Part shown: positions 8,148-15,710 of the stretch, in pieces
Layout of the letters: every line of letters starts with the position of its first letter
Numbering within the stretch: the first letter of the stretch is position 1
Assembly (NCBI GenBank): GCA_012032575.1
Contig: JAAUSP010000107.1
Coordinates: forward strand, 1-16,637
DNA from: Anaerolineales bacterium
GTDB taxonomy: Bacteria > Chloroflexota > Anaerolineae > 4572-78 > J111
Reading direction: 5' to 3'
DNA length: 16,637 bases
Made by a program: the position numbers and the translations under genes
The notes under the pieces: generated by a model
What the model was told of the DNA's origin: nothing
The model's input: only the letters and a program-made list of their open reading frames with translations
Databases searched by the model: none

Positions 8148-8852
8148 GTGCCCGAAACCACCCCCCTGCCTGTCGTTATTGTTGCCTGCCAGGTCTTTGA
8201 AGATTTGCTGGAGCATTTGCTGCCGACCGACCTGGCCAATCAAATCACGTTTCTGGATTACGGGCTGCACATTGTGCCCAAAAAGCTCAGGTTGACCGTG
8301 CAGGCAGCGATTGACCGGATTGACTCGCCCAGTTTGGTGGTGCTGGGGTATGGGTTATGCGGTAACGGCCTGAACGGCATCAAAGCCGGCCCGCATACCC
8401 TGCTCATTCCCCGCACCGACGACTGCATCGCCATTTTGCTCGGCTCCTATCAGGCTTACCAGCGCGAATTCCACACCGCGCCGGGCACGTACTGGCTAAG
8501 CAAGGGCTGGTTGAAGTCGGGGACGAACCCGCTGGCCGAGTATGAAAAACTGGTTGAAACTTACGGTGAAGAGGACGCCGACTGGCTGATGGACCAGCAG
8601 TACCGGCATTACAAACGGATCACCCTGGTCGCTCACAATCAGGCCGACCTGGACGAGTTTCGCCCCCAGGCGCAGAAAGTAGCCGCATATTGCGCCCGAT
8701 GGGGCATGAGCTACCACGAAATGCTGGGATCAGAGGCTTACGTGCGCCGGCTGGTCGAAATTGCCGCCGACCTGAGCCTGGCCGACGACGCTTTTCTGGT
8801 CATCCCGCCCGGAGGCGAACTGACCCAGGCCCAATTTATGCGGGGGCTGTGA
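8148..8852 (+). CDS. DUF1638 family protein
   Basis: 234 residues, GTG start. An in-frame stop at 8139-8141 (the stop of the previous gene, same frame) rules out an earlier start, and AGGAAGG at 8131-8137 is a usable ribosome site. I recognise the DUF1638 family by GYGLCGNGLNGI (67-78), IPRTDDCIAILLGS (87-100) and the following TYWLSKGW. The family has no established function to my knowledge, but its members often neighbour corrinoid methyltransferase systems in methanogens and anaerobic bacteria. Conserved-looking C71, D91, D92, C93 and H109 could bind a metal or corrinoid; this is inference. No signal peptide or membrane segment is seen. It overlaps the next start by one base (TGATG at 8850-8854), so a job in the same pathway is likely. 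Confidence 0.82.
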   Translation: MPETTPLPVVIVACQVFEDLLEHLLPTDLANQITFLDYGLHIVPKKLRLTVQAAIDRIDSPSLVVLGYGLCGNGLNGIKAGPHTLLIPRTDDCIAILLGSYQAYQREFHTAPGTYWLSKGWLKSGTNPLAEYEKLVETYGEEDADWLMDQQYRHYKRITLVAHNQADLDEFRPQAQKVAAYCARWGMSYHEMLGSEAYVRRLVEIAADLSLADDAFLVIPPGGELTQAQFMRGL

Positions 8853-10439
8853 TGCCGACCGTCACCATCATTTATGGTGAACAACAGCAGACTCTGGAAG
8901 TTGGAGTTGGTACGCTGGTGGGCGAGGCTGTCGCCGCCAGCGGCCTGCCCCTGGAGCAGCCCTGCGCCGGCAAAGGCACGTGCGGCAAATGCAAGGTTCT
9001 GCTGGACGGAAATGCCGCCCCACCCGACGAGATCGAGCGGGCCAACTTAAGCGCAGGCGAGTTGGCGGTGAGTAACCGCCTGGCTTGCCGGGCGCGGCTG
9101 GTGGGTGAGGCTCAGGTGACCCTGGCCCCGATTGTCGTCTACTCGAACAAAATTTTCCGGGCCAGCAACCGTTATAAGCGCGATAAAGACGTTCCTTTGG
9201 GCCTGGCCGTTGACCTGGGTTCAACCACGGTTGCGGCCTTTTTGACCATGCTGGATAACGGTGAAGTTGTGGCCGGGGGCGGCAGCCTCAACCAGCAAAC
9301 TGTCTACGGCGCGGATGTGATCTCCCGGCTGGCCGCTGCGCGAAATAAGCCCCTCCATGCTGAACGACTGCACAAGTTGACCCTGGCCTCAATCAATCAG
9401 GCGGTTGATTCGCTCAAATTACCCGACAAAGTTTTACAGCGCGTCGAGCGGGTGACTATTGTCTGCAACCCGGCCATGCACCATCTGCTGGCCCAATTTC
9501 CGGTTGATACCCTGGCGGTGAAACCTTTTCAGCCCTACCACAAAGCTGCCATTCGGGATGCCGCCGGACTGATGGGCGGCATCTTTTCCTCGCACACACA
9601 AGTGATGCTGCCGCCGCTCATTGGTGGTTTTGTGGGGTCCGATGCGTTGGCCTGCCTGGCCTATTTTGACTTTGACCGGACCAGTACGCCGCTGGCAGCG
9701 GTTGACCTGGGCACCAACGGCGAGGTGATGGTTACCGATGGAAAGCGTATCGTCACCGGTTCGACGGCGGCCGGGCCGGCCTTTGAGGGAGTCAATATCT
9801 CCTGCGGCAGCCGCGCAGTAGATGGAGCTATTACCGGGGTAAAGCTTGCCGGCGACGATTTTGTATTTGAAACCATCGGCCATGAGCCGCCCATTGGCTT
9901 GACCGGCTCCGGCTTGCTCAGCCTGACCCATCAATTGGTGCAGGCCGGGGTGATCGAGCCGAGCGGGCGGATTGTGCCGGAGCCGCCCCGTCTGGGCCGA
10001 CGGGTCTTAACCCATCCCAAAGGAGCGCGTTATGTCAGCCTTACCGACGACGCCCTATTGATCCTCAAACAGTGGGATGTGCGCGAACTGCAAAAAGCCA
10101 AAGCCGCCATTCGGGCCGCCCTTGACCTGCTGCTGCAAGAGCTGGGCCTGAAACCGGCCGACCTGGAAAAACTCATCCTGACCGGCTCTTTTGGGGGGCA
10201 GCTCAACGTAGAAGCGGTGCTGGGCGTGGGTATGATTCCGCCGGTGCGCCCGGATGTGGTCCAGCCTATCGCCAACGGGGCCGGGTTGGGCGCGGCGCTG
10301 TTTTTATCGGATGAAGGTTTTTGCCCGCGGGGAACAGTTGGCAGCTCAGGCGGAACAGATTGATCTGGAGAAACTGCCCGAGTTCACCGACCAATACGTA
10401 GCCATGATGGCTTTAGACCCCGACGGCTTTATCCCCTAA
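8852..10439 (+). CDS. RACo/RamA-like ferredoxin-ASKHA corrinoid activator (DUF4445), one frameshift
   Basis: About 528 residues after correction. The N-terminal [2Fe-2S] ferredoxin domain (1-95) has C38, C44, C47 and C79 in CAGKGTCGKCK and LAC. A linker leads to the ASKHA ATPase fold with GLAVDLGSTTVAAF (about 117), AAVDLGTNGEVMV (about 282), TGSTAAGPAFEG, and the C-terminal GSFGGQLN and NGAGLGAAL motifs. The family reactivates corrinoid proteins by ATP-dependent reduction of Co(II) to Co(I). The ATG at 8852 is chosen because it starts the ferredoxin domain and overlaps the DUF1638 stop. The frame breaks in the TTTTT run at 10318-10322: as read it ends at 10361-10363, but removing one T gives GFARGEQLAAQAEQIDLEKLPEFTDQYVAMMALDPDGFIP, the usual family tail, ending at 10439. 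Confidence 0.9.
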
Positions 10440-10449
10440 AACTGCCGGC

Positions 10450-10956
10450 TTATTCAAAAGGCTGGCCGAATCGCTCGCGGTGGGCCACCTCGGCCAGCGA
10501 TTTGCGCCGCTTCTTACCCTGGCCGCCGGCCTGGGTGGGATAACCAAACGGAAGCATCCCGATAATATCCAACTCGGCCGGAATACCCAGCAGTGATTTG
10601 ACTTCACCCAAACCCAAAAAACCAACCCAGTTAGAACCAATTCCCTCTGACCAGGCGGTCAGGATCATGGACTGGATGGCCCGGCTGGCATCGGAGACGG
10701 CATATTGGGTTTTATCAATCGCCACCACAATAGCCAGCGGTGCCTGGGCAATATACGGCCCGCTTTGAGCCAGTGCCCCCAGTTTTTGCAGCGTCTCTCG
10801 GTTTTCAACCACAACAAAATGCCAGGGTTGACCGTTCATACTGCTGCCGGTCAATCGTCCCGCCTCGACGATGCGCCGGACAGCCTCCGCCGGCAGCGGA
10901 GTGGCCTGATAACTACGCACAGCTAATACAGTCTGTACCGCCTCAAAAATTTCCAT
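10450..10956 (-). CDS. Small nitroreductase-family protein (FMN-dependent)
   Basis: 168 residues. Flavin-binding features of the nitroreductase fold are visible: RSYQ at 14-17 after the N-terminal helix, SSMNGQPWHFVVV at 38-50, and GIGSNWVGFLGL at about 105-116, with the family's IIGMLPFGYP near 131-140. Members reduce nitro-compounds, quinones or flavins using NAD(P)H; the substrate here is unknown. At 168 residues it sits at the short end of the family. A perfect AGGAGG lies 7 bases before the ATG (minus strand, 10964-10969). It is convergent with the C1 operon with only 10 bases between stops, and I see no strong terminator there. Confidence 0.85.
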   Translation of the reverse strand: MEIFEAVQTVLAVRSYQATPLPAEAVRRIVEAGRLTGSSMNGQPWHFVVVENRETLQKLGALAQSGPYIAQAPLAIVVAIDKTQYAVSDASRAIQSMILTAWSEGIGSNWVGFLGLGEVKSLLGIPAELDIIGMLPFGYPTQAGGQGKKRRKSLAEVAHRERFGQPFE

Positions 10957-11174
10957 CGTTTGCCTCCTGTTTTATTATGATGCCCAACTGCTCCCCGGAA
11001 CAGCCCGGAGGGGGGCCAACCCTGTCCTCATTCGACAGGCTCAAGGTGCGACCACAGAATTATACCTTACATGTAGAATTGATGGCTAATTGTGGCGATA
11101 GTTGAGAGGTTTTGAAAATTGGTCGAAGGGTTGAAAGTGTATTACAATTGACCCGTCCGTCAAGTCGATAGTTT

Positions 11175-11185
11175 TGATAATCAAC
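11175..11185. promoter_or_regulatory. Palindrome TTGATAATCAA just upstream of the large kinase gene
   Basis: TTGAT-A-ATCAA is a perfect 11-bp dyad ending 10 bases before the ATG at 11196. It could be an operator or overlap a -10-like GATAAT (11176-11181). No good Shine-Dalgarno is seen for this gene. The rest of the 10957-11195 gap between the two divergent genes holds no gene. Evidence is weak for such a short AT-rich dyad. Confidence 0.25.
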
Positions 11186-11195
11186 CGATGTTCTT

Positions 11196-14100
11196 ATGTC
11201 CGACACTCAACAAATCTATCAATTGGAACAACAACTGGCAGCCGATGGCTTTGAGCGTAATCCGCGCCAAAAGATCGAACTCCTCAACAATCTGGCCTGG
11301 CTGCTGAGCGATACCGATCTCAAACGTGCCCAGACCCTCAGCGAGACGGCCTTCAATCTGGCGACGTCGCCTGCCACTGACGCCCCGTCTGATCAGATCG
11401 GTTTGGCCTACAGCTTGCGGACCCAGGGTTATCTCAACATGCGGCTGGGCAACCACTCCCTCGGCCTGAGCCAACTGTTCAAAGCGCAAGAAATCTTTGA
11501 ATCGCTCAACCATTCTCAGGGATTACCTGACGTTTTCGATCACATTGCCGGGATATATTTCCAGATTGGCGACTTCCCCGAATCACTCAGCTATATATAC
11601 AAACAGCTTGAGACGGCCCAATACCTGGATGACAAACGGCTTATCGCCAATGCCTACAACAACCTGGCCAATATCTATTTTGAAACGGGCGACCACAATC
11701 GGGCTATCGAAACGCTACAGCAAAATCTGCAATTAGCCAGCGAGATCAGCTTTGCCCGGATAGAATGTCTGTCGTATCTCAATCTGGCTGAGACATATCT
11801 GGCGTTGGGTAACAGCGCTCTGGCGCTGGAGCATAGTCTGCGCAGTTTAAAAGTGAGTCGGGCAGCCGGTTTTGAGTTGTTCGAGATATATGCACTCGAC
11901 TTTATCGGCAAGGCATATCTGAAGTTGGGCAATACCAGGCAAGCCCTGGCCCATTTTGAAGAAGCCCTGGCCCTGTCCCGTAAAATCGAGTCCAAAGTTA
12001 ACGAGTCGCTGAATTTGCATAATTTGGGTCAGGCTCACCGCGGGATGCAGCAGCTTGATTTTGCCCTGGATTACGTGCAGCAAGGCGTCACCACCGCTCA
12101 AGCCATCCATGCCAACAGCGAGTTGTTAAAAGGCCATTTACTCCTCTCGGAGATATATGAACAGCAGGGAGATTTTGCGCAGGCGTTACATCATCTTAAA
12201 CAGCATCACGCTTTCAAAGAACTCGTTCTGGGCGAGAAAGCTGATCAGCGCTTGAAAGTGCTCCAGGTAGCCCATGACACCGAAGCAGCCAAAAAAGAAG
12301 CCGAAATCCATCGAGTCCACAATGAGGAACTGAAACAGGAAATCGCAGAACGCCAGCGCATTGAAAAAGCTCTAAAAATCAGTCAAGAACGGTATCGTCT
12401 GGCCACCCAGGCCGGCGGAGTAGGCGTTTGGGATTGGAATCTGCAAACCGGCCAATTTTATTTAGACCCCACCATCAAAGCGATCCTGGGATACAACGAT
12501 GAAGAGATTCCCAACGATATCGCGGTTTGGGCGGGCTATATTCATCCGGCTGATAGTCAAGCCGTTATGGCTGCGGCGCAGGCTCATATCGAAGGCCGGA
12601 CTCCTGACTATACCTACGAACACCGGATGCTGCACAAAGACGGCTCGACCCGCTGGGTTCTGGTGCAAGGCAAGGTGATCCACGATGAGCAGGGGCAGGC
12701 CGTGCGTATGGTGGGCACCGATACCGACATCACAGCGCGTAAAGAAATTGAAGCGCAAGAACACCGCCAGCGCCAGATTGCCGAGAGTTTGCAGCAAGTG
12801 GCGCTGGTTCTGAACAGCACCCTCGACCAGCAACAGGTTGTTACCGCCATTTTAGGCCAATTACAAGGGGTTGTACCCTATGATGGCGCGGCATTGTGGC
12901 TGGCTGATGGGGCTGAACTGGTGATCGTCGAAGCCGCCGGCTCTGGCTTCCACCGGGTTGGTTGGAAGCTTTCCTTAGCCCAGAACAGCCCTCAGGCTCT
13001 GGTGGTCCATAACCGGCGGCCCCGGATTATCGCTGATGTCATCCAAGAGCCGGAGTGGCCGCATTGGACTGAAGAAAGGGTTATCCGTAGCTGGATGGGC
13101 GTACCATTGCTGGCCGGGCAAGAGGCGATGGGGTTACTTAGCCTGGAGCGGAGTGAGGCAGATGCCTATAATCAGGCAGACTTGCAAGTGCTGGAGAGCC
13201 TGGCCAATCAGGCGGTAACGGCTATCAGTAACGCCCGGCTGTACCAGCAAGTTAATACTGCCCACGAACAGTTGAGTATTCTCTATCAGGCCAGCCAACT
13301 CATTAGCGCGGCCAGTCTTGTCCCGCAACAGATTTATGCCGGCATTTACGCGGCGGTAACCCAACTGATGCCCGCCGACGTTTTTGTGGTAACATTGATT
13401 AATGAAACCGAGCAAGAGGCCGAGGATGTATATCTGATAGATCAAGGCCAGGCCAAATCTGGCCGACGTTATCCTCTGCCGGGTACATTTGCCGACTATT
13501 TACTGCGCCGGGGGGCCTCGCTCCGGGCTGACGATTACAGCGCCATATCTCAGGAAGCGTTCAAGTTTGAATTATTGGAGGGCGCAGCGATTGCCCAGTC
13601 GGGGTTGACCGTGCTGCTGCGGGGACGTGAGCAGGTGCTGGGCGTGCTGTCGGTCCGGAGTTACCAGCTAGCCACCTACACCAGCGATGACCTGGAAACG
13701 CTGGAACTGCTGGCGTCCCACGCCGCCATCGCCCTGGAAAATACCCGGCTCTATCAGCAGGCCCAAACAGCCGCCGCCCTGGAAGAACGAAACCGGCTGG
13801 CCCGTGACCTGCACGACTCTGTTACCCAATCGCTCTATAGTTTGACCCTGCTGGCCGAAGGCTGGCGGCGGCTGGCCCAACGGGGTCGCCTGACCGATTT
13901 GGACAGCGTTCTGACCGAATTGGGCGAGATTGCCCAGCAATCCCTCAAAGAGATGCGGCTGCTGATTTACGAGCTGCGTCCGCCGGTACTGGAGCAAGCC
14001 GGACTGCTGGGGGCACTGCACCAGCGGCTGGGGGCGGTTGAACGGCGGGCCGGGATAGAAGCACGCCTGATTGCGGAAGAGTTAATTAATCTGCCGCCCC

Positions 14101-14387
14101 AGCTTGAAAAAGGTCTTTATCGCATTACCCAGGAAGCGCTCAACAATGCCTTAAAACACGCCCGCGCCACAACCGTGACCGTTTTTGTACGGGCCAGGGG
14201 GGAATGGATCGAAATTGAGGTTGATGATAATGGCTGTGGGTTTGAACCGGAGCGATTAAACGGCCAGTCCGGTTTGGGGTTGGTCAGTATGCGCGAGCGA
14301 GCCGAACAGTTGGGAGGCGAGTTAATCATTGAATCAAAGCCGGGTATGGGGACAACGGTAAAGGTAAAGGTAAAGGGGAACTCGTAG
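11196..14387 (+). CDS. NarL-type sensor histidine kinase: TPR-PAS-GAF-GAF-HisKA_3-HATPase
   Basis: 1063 residues with no membrane segment, so a cytosolic sensor. In order: TPR repeats at about 1-365 (for example YSLRTQGYLNMRLGNHSLGLSQLFKAQ, AYNNLANIYFETGDHNRAIETLQ); a charged coiled coil at about 365-392; a PAS domain at about 392-516 with GVWDWNLQTG and the PAC motif GTDTDITARK; GAF domains at about 531-682 and 693-854; HisKA_3 with phospho-acceptor His873 in ARDLHDSVTQSLYSL; and HATPase_c with EALNNALKHA (about 978), DDNGCGF (about 1010) and GLGLVSMRERAEQLGG. The cognate regulator is very likely the LuxR-type gene at 15036. The last residues, VKVKVKGNS, come from a GGTAAA triplet repeat and then the first decamer repeat, which supplies the TAG stop. 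The ancestral C-terminus may therefore have ended differently. Confidence 0.92.
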   Translation: MSDTQQIYQLEQQLAADGFERNPRQKIELLNNLAWLLSDTDLKRAQTLSETAFNLATSPATDAPSDQIGLAYSLRTQGYLNMRLGNHSLGLSQLFKAQEIFESLNHSQGLPDVFDHIAGIYFQIGDFPESLSYIYKQLETAQYLDDKRLIANAYNNLANIYFETGDHNRAIETLQQNLQLASEISFARIECLSYLNLAETYLALGNSALALEHSLRSLKVSRAAGFELFEIYALDFIGKAYLKLGNTRQALAHFEEALALSRKIESKVNESLNLHNLGQAHRGMQQLDFALDYVQQGVTTAQAIHANSELLKGHLLLSEIYEQQGDFAQALHHLKQHHAFKELVLGEKADQRLKVLQVAHDTEAAKKEAEIHRVHNEELKQEIAERQRIEKALKISQERYRLATQAGGVGVWDWNLQTGQFYLDPTIKAILGYNDEEIPNDIAVWAGYIHPADSQAVMAAAQAHIEGRTPDYTYEHRMLHKDGSTRWVLVQGKVIHDEQGQAVRMVGTDTDITARKEIEAQEHRQRQIAESLQQVALVLNSTLDQQQVVTAILGQLQGVVPYDGAALWLADGAELVIVEAAGSGFHRVGWKLSLAQNSPQALVVHNRRPRIIADVIQEPEWPHWTEERVIRSWMGVPLLAGQEAMGLLSLERSEADAYNQADLQVLESLANQAVTAISNARLYQQVNTAHEQLSILYQASQLISAASLVPQQIYAGIYAAVTQLMPADVFVVTLINETEQEAEDVYLIDQGQAKSGRRYPLPGTFADYLLRRGASLRADDYSAISQEAFKFELLEGAAIAQSGLTVLLRGREQVLGVLSVRSYQLATYTSDDLETLELLASHAAIALENTRLYQQAQTAAALEERNRLARDLHDSVTQSLYSLTLLAEGWRRLAQRGRLTDLDSVLTELGEIAQQSLKEMRLLIYELRPPVLEQAGLLGALHQRLGAVERRAGIEARLIAEELINLPPQLEKGLYRITQEALNNALKHARATTVTVFVRARGEWIEIEVDDNGCGFEPERLNGQSGLGLVSMRERAEQLGGELIIESKPGMGTTVKVKVKGNS
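14357..14374 (+). repeat. Three tandem GGTAAA hexamers at the end of the kinase gene
   Basis: GGTAAA is present three times in a row (14357, 14363, 14369) and encodes the VKVKVK tail. It directly abuts the first GGAACTC decamer at 14377. It is probably slippage expansion near the element boundary. Confidence 0.7.
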
Positions 14388-14427
14388 GAACTCAGGGGAA
14401 CTCGTGGGAACTCCTAAGTTCCCACGA
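14377..14427. repeat. Left decamer array: four GGAACTCnnn units ending in a hairpin
   Basis: GGAACTC occurs at 14377, 14387, 14397 and 14407, an exact 10-bp period. The last unit folds back: TCGTGGGAACT (14402-14412) pairs perfectly with AGTTCCCACGA (14417-14427) around a 4-base loop, with two more A-T pairs beyond one mismatch. The kinase TAG stop (14385-14387) lies inside the array. The hairpin sits between the kinase and the four-helix-bundle gene and could act as an attenuator, an mRNA-stability element or a recognition structure for mobilisation. No U-run of terminator type follows. Confidence 0.88.
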
Positions 14428-14451
14428 ATTTAAGCTTGGAAAGGCACGGGC

Positions 14452-14967
14452 ATGGCCCAATACCAAAAGTATACCGGACACACAACCCAGACTTTCCGAA
14501 AGCTCTATGGTTACAAAAATTTACTAGCCTGGCAGGTGGCAGATGAACTGGCTAATCTGGTACATTATCTGGTAGTAGGGTTTGAGTATCGCTACTCAAA
14601 GTTGGTGAGTCAAATGCTCGGCTCAGCTTCTTCGGTCAAAGCCAATATTGCCGAGGGCTACTGTCGCAATTCACTGGGGCATTACATTCGTTTTTGCGAA
14701 ATTGCGCGGGGATCATTGGGCGAGTTGGGCAGCCAGATTCAAGACTGTGAGCGTTGGAATCTGATCAAAGGTATCGAGTGGGAGCAATTGATCCACTTAT
14801 TTGGTGACTCTACTTATATGTTGGAGCAACTCATCAAGGGTCTCAGGGCACAGCGCAAAGAAGGTAACTGGGATCGAAGCCTGGGGATGAAAGAAGAAAC
14901 CACTGCTTACATTGTTGATGATTCAGATGTACCATTTGCCTTACCCGGTGAGGAAGAGGACTCATAG
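14452..14967 (+). CDS. Four-helix-bundle protein (23S rRNA-intervening-sequence / Avd-like family)
   Basis: 171 residues, recognised by the family signature: YGYKNLLAWQVADELANLVHY, then YSKLVSQMLGSASSVKANIAEGYCRNS, then HYIRFCEIARGSLGELGSQIQD. Relatives occur in intervening sequences of 23S rRNA genes and as the accessory (Avd) subunit of diversity-generating retroelements; free-standing copies have no settled function. The family body ends near residue 145; an acidic tail follows. GGAAAGG (about 14438-14444) is a plausible ribosome site. It lies between a kinase and its response regulator, bracketed by inverted decamer arrays, and its stop TAG lies in a repeat unit. A hand count over about 180 bases near its start gives about 45% GC versus 58% in a 60-base sample of the kinase, consistent with a foreign insertion. 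No reverse transcriptase or variable repeat is in the window. Confidence 0.85.
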   Translation: MAQYQKYTGHTTQTFRKLYGYKNLLAWQVADELANLVHYLVVGFEYRYSKLVSQMLGSASSVKANIAEGYCRNSLGHYIRFCEIARGSLGELGSQIQDCERWNLIKGIEWEQLIHLFGDSTYMLEQLIKGLRAQRKEGNWDRSLGMKEETTAYIVDDSDVPFALPGEEEDS

Positions 14968-15021
14968 AAACCAAGAGGAATTCATCAGTTCCTATGAGTT
15001 CCCACGAGTTCCCCCTGAGTC
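14958..15021. repeat. Right decamer array and hairpins after the four-helix-bundle gene
   Basis: Units in the opposite orientation to the left array: AGTTCC at 14987, GAGTTCC at 14996 and 15006, and a partial GAGTCA at 15017 (spacings about 10, 10, 11). Two dyads are visible. ACTCATAG (14960-14967, which contains the gene's stop) pairs with CTATGAGT (14992-14999). Inside it, AGGAATT (14976-14982) pairs with AGTTCCT (14987-14993) with one G-T pair and a 4-base loop. The array carries an in-frame ATG (14994) that falsely extends the response-regulator frame upstream. Confidence 0.82.
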
Positions 15022-15035
15022 ATGGAGCACAGGCT

Positions 15036-15710
15036 ATGACAAAAATCCAACCCATCCGTATTCTCGTTGCCGACGACCATCCGATTGTGCGGAAGGGGTT
15101 ATACACTTTGATTAGCAGTGAGCCGGATTTGGAGTGGATCGGCGAAGCTGCTGATGGAGTCGAAGTAGTTGAGCAAGCCCTGGCCCTGCGCCCGGATATT
15201 GTGCTTATGGATATGGTAATGCCGCGCCAGAGCGGGGTCGAAGCGGTCAAACAAATCAAGGCCCAGGCCCCCCAGATCGGTATCCTGATTATCACCAGTT
15301 TCGTGGAAGATGATAAGATTTTCCCGGCCATCAAAGCCGGTGCGCTGGGCTATCTACTCAAGGACTCGGCTCCCCAAGAGCTGCTCCAGGCCATCTATGA
15401 TGTTGCCCAGGGCAAACCGTCGCTGCACCCTACCATTGCCATCAAACTGATGCAAGAGATCCAGCAGCCTTCTCCCTTGCCGCCTACCACCGAGCCGTTA
15501 ACGGAACGAGAAGTGGAAATTTTAAAATTCATTGCCCAGGGCTTAACCAACCAGGAAATCTCAACACAACTGGTGGTTAGCGAGCGCACCATCGGCAATC
15601 ATGTCGGTAATATCCTCAATAAGCTGCACCTGGCCAATCGCACCCAGGCCGCCCTGTATGCCCTTAAAAAGGGTTGGGCCAGCCTCGATGATGCCGCTAT
15701 CCCTGAGTAA
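15036..15710 (+). CDS. NarL/LuxR-family response regulator
   Basis: 224 residues. Receiver domain: acidic pair D13/D14 in VADDHP, phospho-acceptor Asp59 in LMDMVMP, T87 in IITS, Lys109 in YLLKDSAP. LuxR-type helix-turn-helix at about 155-212: LTEREVEILKFIAQGLTNQEISTQLVVSERTIGNHVGNILNKL. It is the expected partner of the HisKA_3 kinase that ends at 14387, from which it is separated by the inserted four-helix-bundle gene. The start at 15036 (MTKIQPIRILVADD) is chosen because GGAG at 15024-15027 lies 8 bases before it. The earlier in-frame ATG at 14994 sits inside the decamer array and would add 14 residues unlike any receiver N-terminus. The stop TAA belongs to a CCTGAGTAA repeat that recurs downstream. 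Confidence 0.93.
   Translation: MTKIQPIRILVADDHPIVRKGLYTLISSEPDLEWIGEAADGVEVVEQALALRPDIVLMDMVMPRQSGVEAVKQIKAQAPQIGILIITSFVEDDKIFPAIKAGALGYLLKDSAPQELLQAIYDVAQGKPSLHPTIAIKLMQEIQQPSPLPPTTEPLTEREVEILKFIAQGLTNQEISTQLVVSERTIGNHVGNILNKLHLANRTQAALYALKKGWASLDDAAIPE

Noticed and set aside
10440..10470. Bidirectional terminator between the corrinoid activator and nitroreductase genes
   Set aside because: Only a 6-bp stem with one G-T pair (10443-10448 / 10461-10466) and no T-run, too weak to annotate.
11025..11055. ATTCGACAGGCTCAAGG segment as part of a dispersed repeat
   Set aside because: It recalls short repeats seen near genes in environmental genomes, but only one copy is in this window, so it cannot be supported from the sequence.
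14452..14967. Diversity-generating retroelement on the basis of the Avd-like four-helix protein
   Set aside because: No reverse transcriptase, template repeat or variable repeat is in the window, and adenine-biased variation is not visible. The protein fits the wider four-helix family equally well.
14452..14967. 23S rRNA intervening sequence
   Set aside because: No rRNA sequence flanks the gene; the neighbours are a kinase and a response regulator.
14994..15035. Longer N-terminus for the LuxR-type regulator starting at 14994
   Set aside because: The extra 14 residues are encoded by decamer repeat sequence, and the better ribosome site serves the ATG at 15036, where the receiver fold begins.
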